Source: Amphiduros pacificus (lineage: Eukaryota > Annelida > Polychaeta > Phyllodocida > Hesionidae). From it: a stretch of DNA of 64,000 nucleotides. Each line of letters opens with the position of its first letter. Positions within the stretch are counted from its first letter, which is position 1. Of the stretch, positions 14,420 to 28,000 are shown one piece after another. Location of the stretch: NCBI GenBank assembly GCA_949316495.1, contig OX439000.1:12344834-12408833 (forward strand). Direction: 5' to 3'. The position numbers and the translations under genes are program-made. The notes under the pieces are model-generated. The model did not search any database. It was not told the origin of the DNA and was given only the letters and a program-made list of their open reading frames with translations.

Positions 14420-15350
14420 TAACCCGCGGAGGCTGGGTTGGAATTGAAAAACCCAGAATATTCTATCTCCATTGGTACCCTGATTTAGGATTAACTTAAA
14501 TTTGATATCCTGATTAAGGAATGATGCAAAGTTAAAATGATACCCTGGGGTGATGCAATAAGAAAATGATACCCTGTTTTTGGAGTTGTACATTCAATAC
14601 CCATATAACATAACAAAAAGTCAGGTACACGTTTTCACATTTTAACCATATTTAATAATTGTATATTTAATAGTAGCAGCAGTCCCCCGGTAAAGAAAAG
14701 CATGCTTTACCACCAGGCTAGGGAGAAAGACTTTGTACATATATTTGATATCTGGTACTCAGAAGCTCAGTGAGGATGATCTGGGGAAAGCAATTTCCCA
14801 CAAATAATTTTTTTGTCTTTTCCACTTCTTGAATATAGAAATGTACAACTAAATTATTATTATGATCGTATTAACAGACACTGTGCCCTTGTCAAGTGTC
14901 TTGTGTACACAGGAACTTGGTGAGGCAGCAGACAGCTTAATTACCACACCTTTCCTGAGAACAATAGTCACTGGCCTACTGTCCCAGCAGGTGACACTTA
15001 TGTTCCTTTGATCAAGAAACATGCAAAACTTACATAGATAGTCAGTGGGTGGGACTTATAAATATAATTATGAGAAATGTAGGATTGAGATGTGTATAAA
15101 AATGGTACAATTCTGAACACCATTCCAGTCCCTGTAGAAAAAGGTTCATAAAGGAAGGTAGCAGTCAAACCTGGATTAGGATGAATGTGACAAAACATGA
15201 TCTGAATTAGGAGATTTGAAAAAGGGCATTGTGATATCTGTTTTAGGCAAACATTTGAAAAGCAGTATCCTGTTTTAGGGAAAATGATAAAATATCTTAA
15301 CCCTGTCTTAGGGAAAATATCAGCCAAAAGGACCCTATTTAGTCCAGCTT
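14420..15350. repeat. Decayed short tandem repeat motif, two clusters
   Basis: Variants of a 25-40 bp motif around GATACCCTG and TTTAGGGAAAATGAT recur at 14450-14600 and again at 15180-15330. The copies are diverged and their spacing is irregular. No coding capacity fits, and the unit border is unclear. Confidence 0.5.
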
Positions 15351-17703
15351 CCCCGGTAACGCTGACTATGAAAGTAACGAAACCACGAAGTAAAATGAAA
15401 TTTCATAAGAAATACATAATTTAAATGATGGAGCATTAATCTATGTAAATGACAAAACTTCTAAAAGTAATATTAAATCTAAACGTACTTATTTTGTATT
15501 TTTTTGTATATTTTGGCCACAGCATACGGGCACCTGCGCGGTGGTTTACTGTCCCTATATGGGACAGTTATTAGTGTCTACCAAGGTCTAGAGTAAAAGA
15601 AAGATACTTGATTATCAGCTGCCACCCCAATAAATGGCATTGGAGAAGTAAAGGGTATGACTCGGCAGTCACGGAATCAACATTTCAGGTGCACTCAAAT
15701 TGTCATACACAATATAGAAAGCTGAATGCTCAATAGGAACCATAGCCATCTCTTGTGCTTGATTCGCAATGTCCATAATGACCTTTTCTCATAAAGTATA
15801 AAACCTAAGAAATAAGTATTATAAAATATTGCCACAAACTATTGTTATATTATTGATGGATGGCTCTCTGAACTTGAGGTCTTAAGCTTTGAATTTGTAA
15901 GTGCAGAGAATGCAGGGTTTGTTTTAACCTCCATTTCTTTTAACCATGATACCAGCACATGGTTACTGTCAAAGGTAAACAACTTCATTGTGATGCCATA
16001 ACATTCATTCATTCCCAGCATGCCCAGTAAAGGCTAAACACATGGTTCCTTCTCAAAAAGTAAACAAGCCTCATTATGATTTCATTGAGATTCAACCAAT
16101 TTAGAAAATGGTGTCAAAATTGTAATGGATCTTTACATCCCAGAAAGTCACACCCTTCTCATCACCTTAAGTAGGTCCTTTGTTATTTATTACTTTGTAT
16201 TCATAAATTATGATGTAGATGGACTGTAAGGAACATGTCCCTTTTCCTAAGTTTAAGAATTGGCAAGAACGGTGTCCCTTGAGTGATCCAAAATACTTGA
16301 ACGAAAGGGTAAAGCAATGGTGTCTGAAGGCTCCACACAATTCTCTCTCCACTGCTCAAATGTGTTCTTTGGTGGATCTCTGGCACACAGCGTGTATATG
16401 TTCCCTGTAACAACACTTGTGATTTCTATATATGGATTTTTCACATTCTTCACAGGTATAAATCTTATTTATGAGTTTCTAATATTTATCTTATTCATCA
16501 CATATGACTGACACACCCCACATATGCATTAAGGTTACTTGATAAGATATATATTCTGCACATACACTTATGATGAAGCATCATATACGTTATACTTAAG
16601 GTGAATATTTGAATATACAAATTTCAGAATTTATGTAGAAGAGAAGCGAGAGCTGTGGGCACTAGGCTTGCATATTGCCCACACACTCAAGATATTATGA
16701 GTTAAAACCATGAATTACCAAGACTTTTACTCTCATTTTTGCCATTAGTTTGTGAAAAGGGATCTTATAAGTACAAATGTAACTACATATTAGAATTAAT
16801 CATTGTACACTCACCTTAAAGCTTTAAGAATGTGTATGCATGTGTACTCATATTCCTGTAAACGCCAACAAATGTTACTGTATTTGAAATGCACATTTAT
16901 AGAAAAAATGTTATGATGTATCTCGTTTAAATAGAAATATTTGGTTTATGTTTTGTGCTGAAAATCACATACCAATTATTATTATGTTAATAATAAATCG
17001 TTATATTATTTCACCGCTTAAATTTTGTATATGCTGTTTTAAGCTGAAAAGCATAGTTCTAAACTTTATTCTTGCATTATATTAAATATTCACGACTGCT
17101 CTTTCAACTAGAATTTAATCAGTTGTTCAATTTAAAGATTTGTAACCAATATTTTTGTTCTGCCTACATCATAGAAACACCCTATTTTATTTGATTGATC
17201 TTGTCTGTAAGCATTTAATCCATAGTGAACATGCACATCCTTAAAGTTAATGTAAGTGGATCAAATTTCAGTTCTGAATCATTCGTTTATCATCCACACC
17301 AATCTACTTTCTTTCTTAGACAATAAATGCAAATAATATGGCGTGATATTCAAGGTGGGGCTAGGCCACATCTTATCAAAGTTGGCCGCATGTGCTTATG
17401 CCATATTAATGTTACTTATTTTTAACCTCGATCAAATATTGATATACAGTTTGTTCACATGGTGTGTATGAACTTTATGGCACCATCAAAAATTCATAAC
17501 ATATTGCGTTATATTATGCATGAATATGCTTTAATCAGATTTTGGAATTCTATTTATATATTAACGTTCCATGACATGCAGTCAGAGCTCATAGTTGATC
17601 TGGTCATTGGTTTGTATATATATATATATATGCATTTGTGTAATTATTCCAAGTTATTTCCCTATTTTATTGGACTTTAATTTTCAGAATTAAGGTTTTG
17701 TCT

Positions 17704-18030
17704 ATGCAGTATAATATGCACTTTCATACACAAGTCACCTTTAATATGTTACTAAATATATTTCAAAATAGCCCAGCAAGTATTTTTTTCCTCTAATTTC
17801 CCCAGAAAATTTATCCAAAATCTATATATTGCTCTAATATGGTTAATTATGAACATTGATGAATAAGCAGTATAATATGCACTTTCATACACAAGTCACC
17901 TTTAATATGTTACTAAATATATTTCAAAATAGCCCAGCAAGTATTTTTTTCCTCTAATTTCCCCAGAAAATTTATCCAAAATCTAAATATTGCTCTAATA
18001 TGGTTAATTATGAACATTGATGAATAAGGA
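17704..18030. repeat. Tandem duplication of about 162 bp
   Basis: Two nearly identical copies lie head to tail, the first from about 17706 and the second from about 17868. Each runs from GCAGTATAATATGCAC to AACATTGATGAATAA. The sequence following the second copy (18027-18180) resembles 59335-59560, so the duplication is part of a dispersed repeat family. The high similarity implies a recent event. Confidence 0.9.
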
Positions 18031-18189
18031 CTCCATGAACTCGTATTTGAAAGGAGATGATTATATAAAAGAACGTATTATAAAATCTCTTTCATTTTCA
18101 AGGTCATTCAACGGTCACACAGGCAATATTTTGTAAAAACAGCATACACGATCACGCATGTTTTATTAGTAGATATATCCCTTGCAGTA

Positions 18190-18465
18190 AATAAGTTATA
18201 GTTGGAATTTGTGCGTGATCAAAATGGGCCTCTGCACCCCTTTAGCGGCCAAGGCGTCACCCTGGAGTGCCTACTGGGTCATCCATGTGGGTTGGGGGTC
18301 CTCACTGTGCAGGTCATCTCTTCCAAAAATGAACTGGACGTAACACCGTCACCAACAGTTTGGTCGCAGGCCTTGAGTGACTGGCATCAGATGGACACTG
18401 CATCGCAACTCAAAGCTTCGCCCATTGGTGAACAATGGCATGGTAAGATATGTTTCTCACTTTAA
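18190..18465 (+). other. GC-rich open segment, possible exon, unidentified
   Basis: An 87-codon open stretch, clearly richer in GC than its surroundings, runs across 18202-18465. A good donor (GTAAGA) occurs at about 18442, and TATAG just before 18202 could act as an acceptor. The translation (LECLLGHPCGLGVLTVQVI and on) matches no family I recognise. It could be an isolated exon of a plus-strand gene, a gene relic or part of a repeat. No partner exon was found. Confidence 0.25.
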
Positions 18466-18608
18466 ACTTTAAATATCCCATTGTAAATCTAAACTCTCAT
18501 GAAATTCCTATTTTCAAGGAAGTAAAATAAACGTACTAACATTAAAAAATGAAAGTTTTGTTGTGACTATTTATTCGCCAGATATGAAGAAGTACCCGTT
18601 GCATAACA

Positions 18609-20180
18609 AATAATAATAATAATAATAATAACGATTTATATAGCGCTATATCAGACTAGGTCTGCTCTAAGCGCTTCATTAAGATAGTGCTTTCTAAATA
18701 AAAATGTCTTGAGTTTTTTCTTGAAAGTTTCTACAGTTTTACAATTTTTCACTTCCAGGGGCAGGGCATTCCAGATTCTAGGCGCATATACCATGAAAGC
18801 CCTGTCGCCATAGGATTTCATATTAGTCATAGGTACGATGTATTCATTCTTATCATTAGATCGAAGTCCCATTCCCAACTGTTTATATTCTAATAAATCT
18901 GACAAATATTTTGGGGCAAGCCCATTTTGCACCTTCCATGTTAGTAGAGCTATTTTAAAATCAATTCGAGCCTTAGCAGGCAACAGTGAAGTTCTATAAG
19001 TTTTTGCGTGATATGATCTCTCTTTTTGAGTTTCCCAACTACCCTGGCTGCAGCGTTCTGTAATTTTTGTAGTTTAGCTAATTCACATCCAGGTAACCCA
19101 GAAAGAAGGGCATTTCCATAGTCAAGGGTAGAGGTGACAAAGGCATGGGCAAGGGTATTGGCAGTTTTTCATCTAGACAACTTCTTATCCTTGATAAATT
19201 TTTTACATGGAAGAAACCATTTTTACACATTTTTTTGATTTGTGATTTCATCGAAAGTTCTTAACCCCTAGATCCTTAACAGCATTTGATCTAGGAACTT
19301 TAGTTTCCCCTACTAGAATTTCTTCTGGTACATTTTCCTTTCTGAAATCACAGCTTTTACCATATAGAAGCATTTCTGTTTTTCCATCATTTAACTTCAT
19401 CTTATTCTCTATTAAAAATTTTTTGACCTCTATAATACACCTTTCCATCTCAATGCAGGACCTATTTCTAGTTTCTTCAGGTTTAGGATCAATGGTGATG
19501 TACAGTTATGTGTCGTCAGCATAGATATGATGTTTAAGATCATAATTACCAATGATATCTGATAAAGGCTCCATATATGCAGTGAAAAGTAAAGGTCCCA
19601 AAACCGAGCCTTGCGGGACGCCATATTTAATATTCATGTTTTCAGATCTTTTACCATCAATTGTGACACATTGTTTTCTATTAGATAGGTATGATCTAAA
19701 CCATTTAAGAGCAGTTCCAGTTATACCACATCTTTTTTCCAATCTGTTCAATAATATCTCATGATCAATAGTGTCAAAGGCTGCTGATAGATCTAGCAGT
19801 ACCAGCATTACCGTTTTACCATTATCAATATCCATTAAAATGTCATTCTGAACTTTAAGCAATGCAGTTTCAGTACTATGGAATTCCTTATATGCTCATT
19901 GAAATAGCCCTTGAATTTCATTTCTAACCAAATGACCAACAAACTGTGTAGCCACAGCCCTTTCTATTAGTTTTGATAAATAGGCCAGGTTAGAGACTGG
20001 TCTATAATTTTTCTTTATCAGTTCAAGGCCCAGTTTCTTAATTAAGGGTCTAATAATAGCCATCTTCAGGTCATCTGGTACATTTCCCAGTGATATTGAC
20101 TTATTTATGACAGCCTTAATTAAAGGCAATAAACTTCCCAAACATTCATTGAGTAGCCATGTTGGAATTCATTTCAAAAA
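18609..20180 (-). mobile_element. L2/CR1-like LINE, 3' part of ORF2 with (AAT)n tail
   Basis: On the minus strand, pieces of a non-LTR reverse transcriptase follow in the normal order: PTWLLNE and NYRPVSNL near 20170-19985, LLDLSAAFDTIDHEI near 19800, YGVPQGSVLGPLLF near 19610, the catalytic YADD near 19508-19520, and the C-terminal block with ARIDFKIALLTW and APKYLSDLL near 18970-18890. It ends at TATAGCGC and an (AAT)n microsatellite at 18609-18632, typical of the 3' ends of L2/CR1-type LINEs. The reading frame is broken several times (for example between 19896 and 19862 and near 19440), and the 5' half is missing, so it is dead. It lies between gene A and the SLC9B gene. Confidence 0.88.
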
Positions 20181-20359
20181 TTCAACAAGGGCTAATCCAA
20201 TTGGAAATTCAGTATAAATTCAGTAGATCATTTATTTCAACATGTGTCTGCCACTCCCCATTGTAATCCATTTCACATTATAGAATGTTAACAGTTTTAA
20301 AACTGCCTGGGAAAAAATAATAAGATATTGTGTACATGTACCCTGAGATATAAATTATT

Positions 20360-20735
20360 CAACAGAATAATATACCAAGGAGAGGAAATCATTCAACAGA
20401 AAAATATATATACCAAGGAGAGGAAATCATTCAACAGAAAAATATACCAAGGAGAGGAAATCATTCAACAGAAAAATATACCAAGGAGAGGAAATCATTC
20501 AACAGAAAAATATACCAAGGAGAGGAAATCATTCAACAGAAAAATATACCAAGGGGAGGAAATCATTCAAGGGGAGGAAATCATTCAACAGAAAAATATA
20601 CCAAGGGGAGGAAATCATTCAACAGAAAAATATACCAAGGGGAGGAAATCATTCAACAGAAAAATATACCAAGGGGAGGAAATCATTCAACAGAAAAATA
20701 TACCAAGGAGAGGAAATCATATAACAGAAAGATGT
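20360..20735. repeat. 34-bp minisatellite, about ten units
   Basis: Units of the form CAAGGAGAGGAAATCATTCA plus ACAGAAAAATATAC repeat about ten times, with one shortened unit near 20570. Because 34 is not a multiple of three and no frame of the unit holds a stop, one plus-strand ORF (20328-20858) cycles through all three frames. That ORF is a by-product of the repeat and is not called a gene. Confidence 0.93.
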
Positions 20736-20924
20736 ATACCAAAAGGACCTTATCAGTATTCTCTGCTTGTGCAATGTTATCCCCGGACTGAAGACGGGAG
20801 AGCAACCTCTGGATACATGTCTGTCATTAATCTGTTGGTAAAAGGACTTTTAACATGAAATAGGCAAAACCTTCTTGGCTTCTGTATTAGGAGTATAAAA
20901 CTAATCATTCGGGGTGGGTTCCTA

Positions 20925-21135
20925 GTCGCAATAAGTTTAGGTGTGATATTAAGAAGTACATTCTTTGCAGTTGTTTGGCTGAAAACAGAAATGTAATTTA
21001 CATGTCAGAAATGTAATTTTACATATATTTCCTAGTCGCAATAAGTTTAGGTGTGATATTAAGGAGTACATTCTTCACAGTTGTTTGGCTGAAAACAGAA
21101 ATGAAATTTACATGTCAGAAATGTAATTTATTTTT
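20925..21135. repeat. Tandem duplication of about 104 bp
   Basis: The segment starting CCTAGTCGCAATAAGTTTAG occurs at about 20929 and again at about 21030. Each copy runs through ACAGTTGTTTGGCTGAAAAC to GTCAGAAATGTAATTT. Only a few bases differ. No gene is seen from here to 22054. Confidence 0.88.
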
Positions 21136-22054
21136 ACCTAAAATAAATATGAAACTAACACTTTTCTCAATAAAGCTACAACAATCTTTATTGTTTTCTT
21201 TTATGAATTCTGAAGTTTTCAGTGTTCTAAAATTAGGTGTGCGTTGTCAATGGTCATTTAATATGGAATGACCCATTCATTAGTTAAGGAAATCTAAATT
21301 TAGGGTAGAAAAGTTTGTTTGCATGATTCAGAATGTCTACCCTGATCCTACTCACCATGCCCAAACATAATGAGATGAAACTGTGGTGACGTATAAATAC
21401 ACATAACTGATGGACTAAAATGAAACTATCAATCTTGCTTTTAACATTAAACCACCAATGGGACACTGGTAAGAGTGATAACTTCATATGGTATTCTAAG
21501 GAATCTATGGAGGTGTCATCAATTCACCTATCACCCTTTGCTCTCAATCTTTGCCTTCTTCCTCTTCCTCGGAATCTTTGCACTTAAATCATATATTTTG
21601 ACCATTGCACAGCAGCTTGCATAAATCAACTTTTGATTTCAAATATCAAGGTTCCAGTTTGTGATGTCCTGTTTTCTGGCCTTAAATATATCGATATTGT
21701 CAATGAGCTAATTTCGTTATAGGATTAAATAAGGGAATGATAGACTCTTTTATGAATTGTATACAATGTCAGACTACCGAGAATCATTTTTAAGAAAGAA
21801 TATAAATGATGGCGCCAAGAAAGATATCAATATGAAACAGTTTGAGACTAAAGGTGATATATTCGATGTAAATAGATCAGTTACAATAGAAATAGCAGGT
21901 CTGCTGCTATTAAAGCACAAATAGAATATAAAGTATGTATACATTTGATGCAATTCTTACTTGTGAACAAGTGGTAATTTGAGAACCCAGAAGATTCAAA
22001 GACCAAAACGGAGTCTACGACAATAACATTTGCTAAGACAATTTGCCATCCGAT

Positions 22055-25000
22055 TCATAATTTTGTATTTAGGGTTTGGGGCTCTGTATTCAATTTGCTT
22101 TTACTATTAATGTTCTGCACTGAGGTATTTGAACCTTTTGTTTGGTCACAAGGTGTCGCATCATCCTGTTTGTGTGTGAGAAGTCTGGGAGCAGTCAGTG
22201 AAATCAGAGCAGCTCCAATGGGTGCTGTGACCACTATGACAAACACCGCTATAGTCAAGATCTACAACAAACAATGGAAATAAATAAAACAATTAGAATA
22301 ACTAAATATAACCGAATCTAATAATAGTATTGAATAAAAATAATAATCTGGCATGGTTATATAATATTTAGAACATATCACACGATATCGTATGAGTATT
22401 AACCATTGAAAGTAGTTTCCATACTTCATTATGAATCAATTCTGGGCTCATGATCTCATGAATTTACTCACCAATGTTCCCCGCTCCACAGTCTCTTCGT
22501 CTCTCTTCAATTCTTTAGCTGTGTCTAATGCCAGAGATCCTATAGCAGCCTGCAAGATTTGGAAGAGGAAAATACCCTATCTAGATGAAGATGCTTCGTT
22601 TAGTCTCAAAAAGTGTCTTTTTGCATCTTTCTGCATTTCAAATCCAGTACATGTATTACGGTATATCCTAATGATGAATACAAACTAATAAATATCCGAA
22701 AATGTGCAAAACTTCATTTGCGAGGGAAAATCATTACTGCGCATCTAACAAGAAATTGTTAAATGTTGTTAAAAAGGATAAAGTCTGTCTACCTTGTTGG
22801 GGCTTGCTTTATTTACCTTGTTTATTCACTTTAGTTACCATATAAGGATATAACTCATAACTCGTGATCGTACCACTTGGTACCTTTATAGGTAGTTGTT
22901 ATATTAGGCTTTTGCTCTATTGTGCTTGCCATTGCTTCTCAATGCTTCAAGATGCCACTTGTTAATCATTGTCAAGGCAGCTGTGCTTAGTTCAATTGGA
23001 AATAGGTGCGTCAATATTTTAGCTATATGATCAAGTGATTGCTGCATGAGATAACAAGGCTGATTTAACATGTATCTATATTCAAATGTAACATGTACAA
23101 AAGATTGTAAAATATGTAAACATTTAAGTAAAATGATCAACTATCAACAATATATAAAATAATCAGCCACTTGAATGTAAAATATCCCAGAATTTCATCT
23201 ATTCATGCTTTTTATGGACATTTGAATGAAAAAAAGATAACATGTGCCTTGATATACTCTGTTTGGAAGCAATGACTCAAACTGGATGCCACAGGAAATA
23301 AACTGGATTCCACAGGAAATAAACTGGATGCCACAGTAATAATAATTAAGGAAATTAGTTAATACAAACCTGAACTGTTGCTTTTGGTATCCAAGAAAGA
23401 GCCACAAATGATTTCTCTTTATGCAGCAGTGGGGTCCCAAAGACAGATAAAAATGTGGCCACACATCGCAGAAACAGGGCAGCTGCAAGAATACCGGCGC
23501 CTATACCTAAAACGTTTGCAGAAGAAAATGTATTGATTGAAAATATAAATTAAAAAATTGTTTTCTCAAATGTGGTGATAATGTTATTTTCATATCATTA
23601 CAATTTCCCAATTTCCAAGCAGTATGTTTTAGATTATTCCTTTGAACACTTGATATTTGACAAGTGTACAAGATTTTTTAGTCCGTATTACGGTACTCTG
23701 CATGGCGAGGTAGAGTCACATACTCCCAGGTATAAACCCTGGGTCTGCTAAGGAGAGTATTACGGGTTCTCATTTGGATTTGAAAGTTCAAACCACATTC
23801 GCAAATCGCTACTGAATATACGCTTTCTACTCAGCAAAGTCAACTGGCATCCAAGAATTCAACAAAAGGTTTCTAATTTGTTAACTCTTCGGCTCATTTG
23901 GTTTCGATGCCTTTTTACGTTGTGACCTAGTTGCTCACCAATAACGTCTGCCTTGAGGTGTTGCACTTTGACCTCTGCTCCAATGAGGCCGAATAAGAGT
24001 GGTTGGAATATCACCCAGAGAACTGCTACTGCAGGCGCCACCTGGAGAACATCAGCGAAAACATTGTAGAAAATATATAAATATTAAAAAGCAAAAGGTA
24101 AAGACAAAGGTCTTTTGTCAATCTACTAAATGTACAATGCTTACCAAAAATAACTGGTGTTAGTCGTTGAACTCAGCAAGCACAATTTTATTGAACTAAA
24201 CAAAGTATTACATAACTCAGATTTTCACTTTTGAAGTGTTTTCCTCTTACCTGTTTTGGCAACATATTCTCCATGCATACGTCCTATAGTGACGAGGCAC
24301 TAAAGTGACGAGGGTCAAATGGGCAGGCACGTCCATATGAGACGTGCTGACGTAGGCCCCCATCGTAGTAGGCTATATATCATGTAATGTCTGGTCACGT
24401 TTTTTAATGAACTTTTTTTCTTTAAGCAGTACATGCTCGTCACACTGTTGACGAATTGATGGGAGAATGCACTCTTTGGGGGATGTATTCCTTACACACT
24501 AGGTAAGGAACAAGCGTGGGGGTTAAAAGATCGAATTGCACTGAGTTATATGTGCATTTATTGGTGTTTTGGACAAAATAATTTGTGATTATGGTGGTTG
24601 AGAAAGCATCAAAAGACGGCTGAAAGTTGCTTGAAAATCTCAAAATTATTAAGGGTCGAATGGATCATTTTGTAATTGCTTCACTTTGTGACCAGATATG
24701 GAAGGGAAATGTACTGTTTTCTGCCAAGTGGTGATCAAATAGTATGGTCTTATGTAATCTTCATGTAATCGACAACAAGAAAACGATTTCTAAAGAGATT
24801 ATTCTTACCTGGTCGTCTTCCATTCGCTGTTTCCTCCAGCCATGGGCAGCTACAAAGGCAAGAATAAGGCAACCGAGAGCGCCGGCACCAGGAACACTCG
24901 CTATCTTGGCCCCAAATGTGGCAAACAGACCTCCTCCCAACACAAACAGAAATCTCAAAATAGAAATTCTGTTCTGCAAGAAATAGTGACGATCAAAAGA

Positions 25001-28000
25001 TAAATAATTAATAACTATTTTTTTTTTTACAAATTATGAATAATTTTGACATTTAAAAAAAAAATCTTTTGTTAAAAAATAACCAAAAGCACAGTTCAGA
25101 ATAACTTGATATTCATTTCAGGTTAGGTAATGAATATAGATAGGTGCAATGATATAATGCACTTAAATTCTATCATCTTTCCAACGAAGCCCATCTATGA
25201 GTAATATGATAAGAAGTAATATAGCATTAAGTCAGAAATAACTTGATTTTGATGAGAGTTAACAGAACATATTTGATATAGCTATTAGACTTACTTAAGA
25301 TATTATCACCATGATAATCATGGTAATTTTACTTACATGTTTAGAATGGGGTATATACCATGTCAATATACCAAACACCCCACCATACACAAGGCCAATT
25401 ACAATTTCCATGGGACATCGTGCAATATTGAAAGCCAAACTACCTTAAACATACAATTTGGCAACATCAAGTTCATTCAGAAAACACAAGCGGTTTATTT
25501 TTATTTATGCAATAATGGATGTGGCACTTTGAATTTATGTTTGTATTGAATATGTTCTTTATATATATATATTAGGAAAATATCTTTGGACAGAACAAGA
25601 CCTAGTCCTATGTCTCAGAATATAGTTTGGAAAATATCCAGTTCACCACGTTCTTTGTCTTGACATAGGCATGCTTATTGTCATGGTTTGTGGTTGATGC
25701 AGCTGAATTATAAAGAACTGAACACAAATAACTTGATTCCCCTGAAACGTTAAACAAAATTCTGCCAACTCACACACCGTTCACATTTAGTTCACACTAT
25801 CATTGCATTCATTGGATGGCGTATATTACACATCACTCTTTTTATTCCAAAAAGTTTTTTTTCTATAGATGCTGAGTACAAATCTGCAAATGTTTGCAAC
25901 GATTCCCTTTACATAGCATTTACCCAACACGGTGATCAAAAATGGTGCAAAATGTTTACAAAATATAATCGGATATTAAAACAAAGAAGCTTTGTTTTTT
26001 GCATTAACAATACAGATTTTTTAACAAAATTACACGATGTGCTCAGGAAATATTCGCGAACAATTGTGGATTTACTACATATAACTGTGTATAACTACAT
26101 ATAAACATGTTATTGACTCTTGATATATTATTAATCAGCACATCTCAATATAGCTCTCTGCATTGGTCACAACATGGAGTAATTAGCGAAAACACTTCAG
26201 ATCATAACACATCGTGATAAACAATTTTCAATGTCTTACACTACCTGTTGTCTTGTTTGTTCAAATCAAAAGAGAAAAGGTTAATTAAGTACATTTCTTT
26301 GAAATTGAAATGTCAATACTGTTGTCTTGTTTGATCAATTAAAAGAGAAGTGGCTAATAAAATCCATTTCTATAATATTGAAATATCAAAGGTCTAATAA
26401 CACCTGTATGATATGTTTGAAACTATGGTTTGAAACCAAAGGGTCTGTTGAGCAAAATATCATATGTACCTTGATGACGAAGATCAGCATCCTAGTGAAC
26501 GTGCACGTGTTTTAGCATACCCCACGACAGCGAAGCAGATGTTAGACATTGTTAAATGGGATATTAAACGAAACTGGTATTTTGAGATCAGTTGTTTGAA
26601 AAAGCTACTTGATACAGTAAATCTCTCCTACATTTCATCTTTTTAAAAGAATATTTTTTAATTCTCTTTTCTCAATTTTAGGCGAAAATATCTGTTTGAT
26701 TGGCAGAAGCCAAGATCAACAACTACCTAAGGAACCATTGTTATCAATACATAACAATTTATACTCGAGTAAAATCATGTCATGGCGGAATGGCATTAAC
26801 CTTTGATATTATTTCAACATATCTTATTTGTTTTAAAAGAATGATCAAGAGAATTTCGTCAAACATATATTAAATGATTTATAGAACCTGTTAAAGCCAA
26901 CAGAGTTTATAATCATGCACGAGTAATCAAAATCAAGTGAATTAGAATAATAAGATGGTGTCACCCTACCACTAGAAAATGTGATGCCAAGAGTGAGGCT
27001 GAAACCGCTGATTGCCACGACATTCTCGAGACTTCCGGCTGCGATAAGCATTGTGGGAATTCCTTTGTCTGTTCCCAATCCACGTTCCTGAAGCAGGAGC
27101 ATGCTGGGAACAACCACAGCTGGTGAAACAGCTGCATGCACAAACCTAAAACGTAAATTTATTAAGATCCATTTATTATTTGAGATCATAAGGTTTGATA
27201 TATTCAATTTATGTGTATGATGTCAGGAAAATGGAAAAGACATGAATTGGAGAACTGTACACAAACAATCGATGTAATACTGTGGAAGTGGTTCTATCTC
27301 TGGAATGATAGATTAGATTATAGATTAGAAGCAGTTATCTGATTCTATCTCTAATTCACAAATTCCTAGTGTTCTGCACCTCTTTATTATATTTCCAAAC
27401 TGTTCTCTCTTTTTGTGTAATCTTACCAAACACGAACCTCTATTACCAAAGTGTTCATATTTGCTCACCAATCACCTGTTCTGATGCAATCTGATGAATA
27501 TTGCAATTGGACGATGACAAAATCAAGCAAATGTGAAATGCAAACTTACCCGAGCATAAAAGCAAAGTCCCATGAAAAACCAAAAAAGAAGAACGCCATG
27601 ACGGCAACAGTGGCGACCTCTGTGAAGCAGGGAATAAGACTAAGCCTGATGACGGCACCAGATAACCGGCGCAACTTCTCATAATCAAGCCCTAGCCCAG
27701 CTCTGATGAGAATCACAACCAATGCTATAGTTCTGCATCAAACACAAATCATGACGTAGAGTTTAACATTAACACCTTATAAATGATGATATATCTCATG
27801 AACACTCTTAACACAACATTCCCTCAAAAGTATAACATTTGTTTATTTTTAAAGGAACATGTATCACATAAATGTCAAAATATATATTGCCCTCTTATAT
27901 TGTAGCTTTGTGAAAAAATGCAACGAAAGGTTCAACAATTTTTCCAATTTATATAGCAAGATAACACATTATTTGTGACAATTTTCACATAAGCTCTTTA

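Larger units (their letters stand above)
13768..18190. other. Intergenic spacer upstream of gene A
   Basis: No gene can be supported here. It holds decayed repeats at 14440-14600 and 15150-15345, several short chance ORFs and the 162-bp duplication near its right end. The region just above 13767 must contain the gene A promoter and 5' UTR, but no clear TATA or other element was recognised. Confidence 0.5.

Noticed and set aside
16167-16453. Possible exon on the minus strand (three frames open)
   Set aside because: No family match, no partner exon, and openness in several frames suggests chance.
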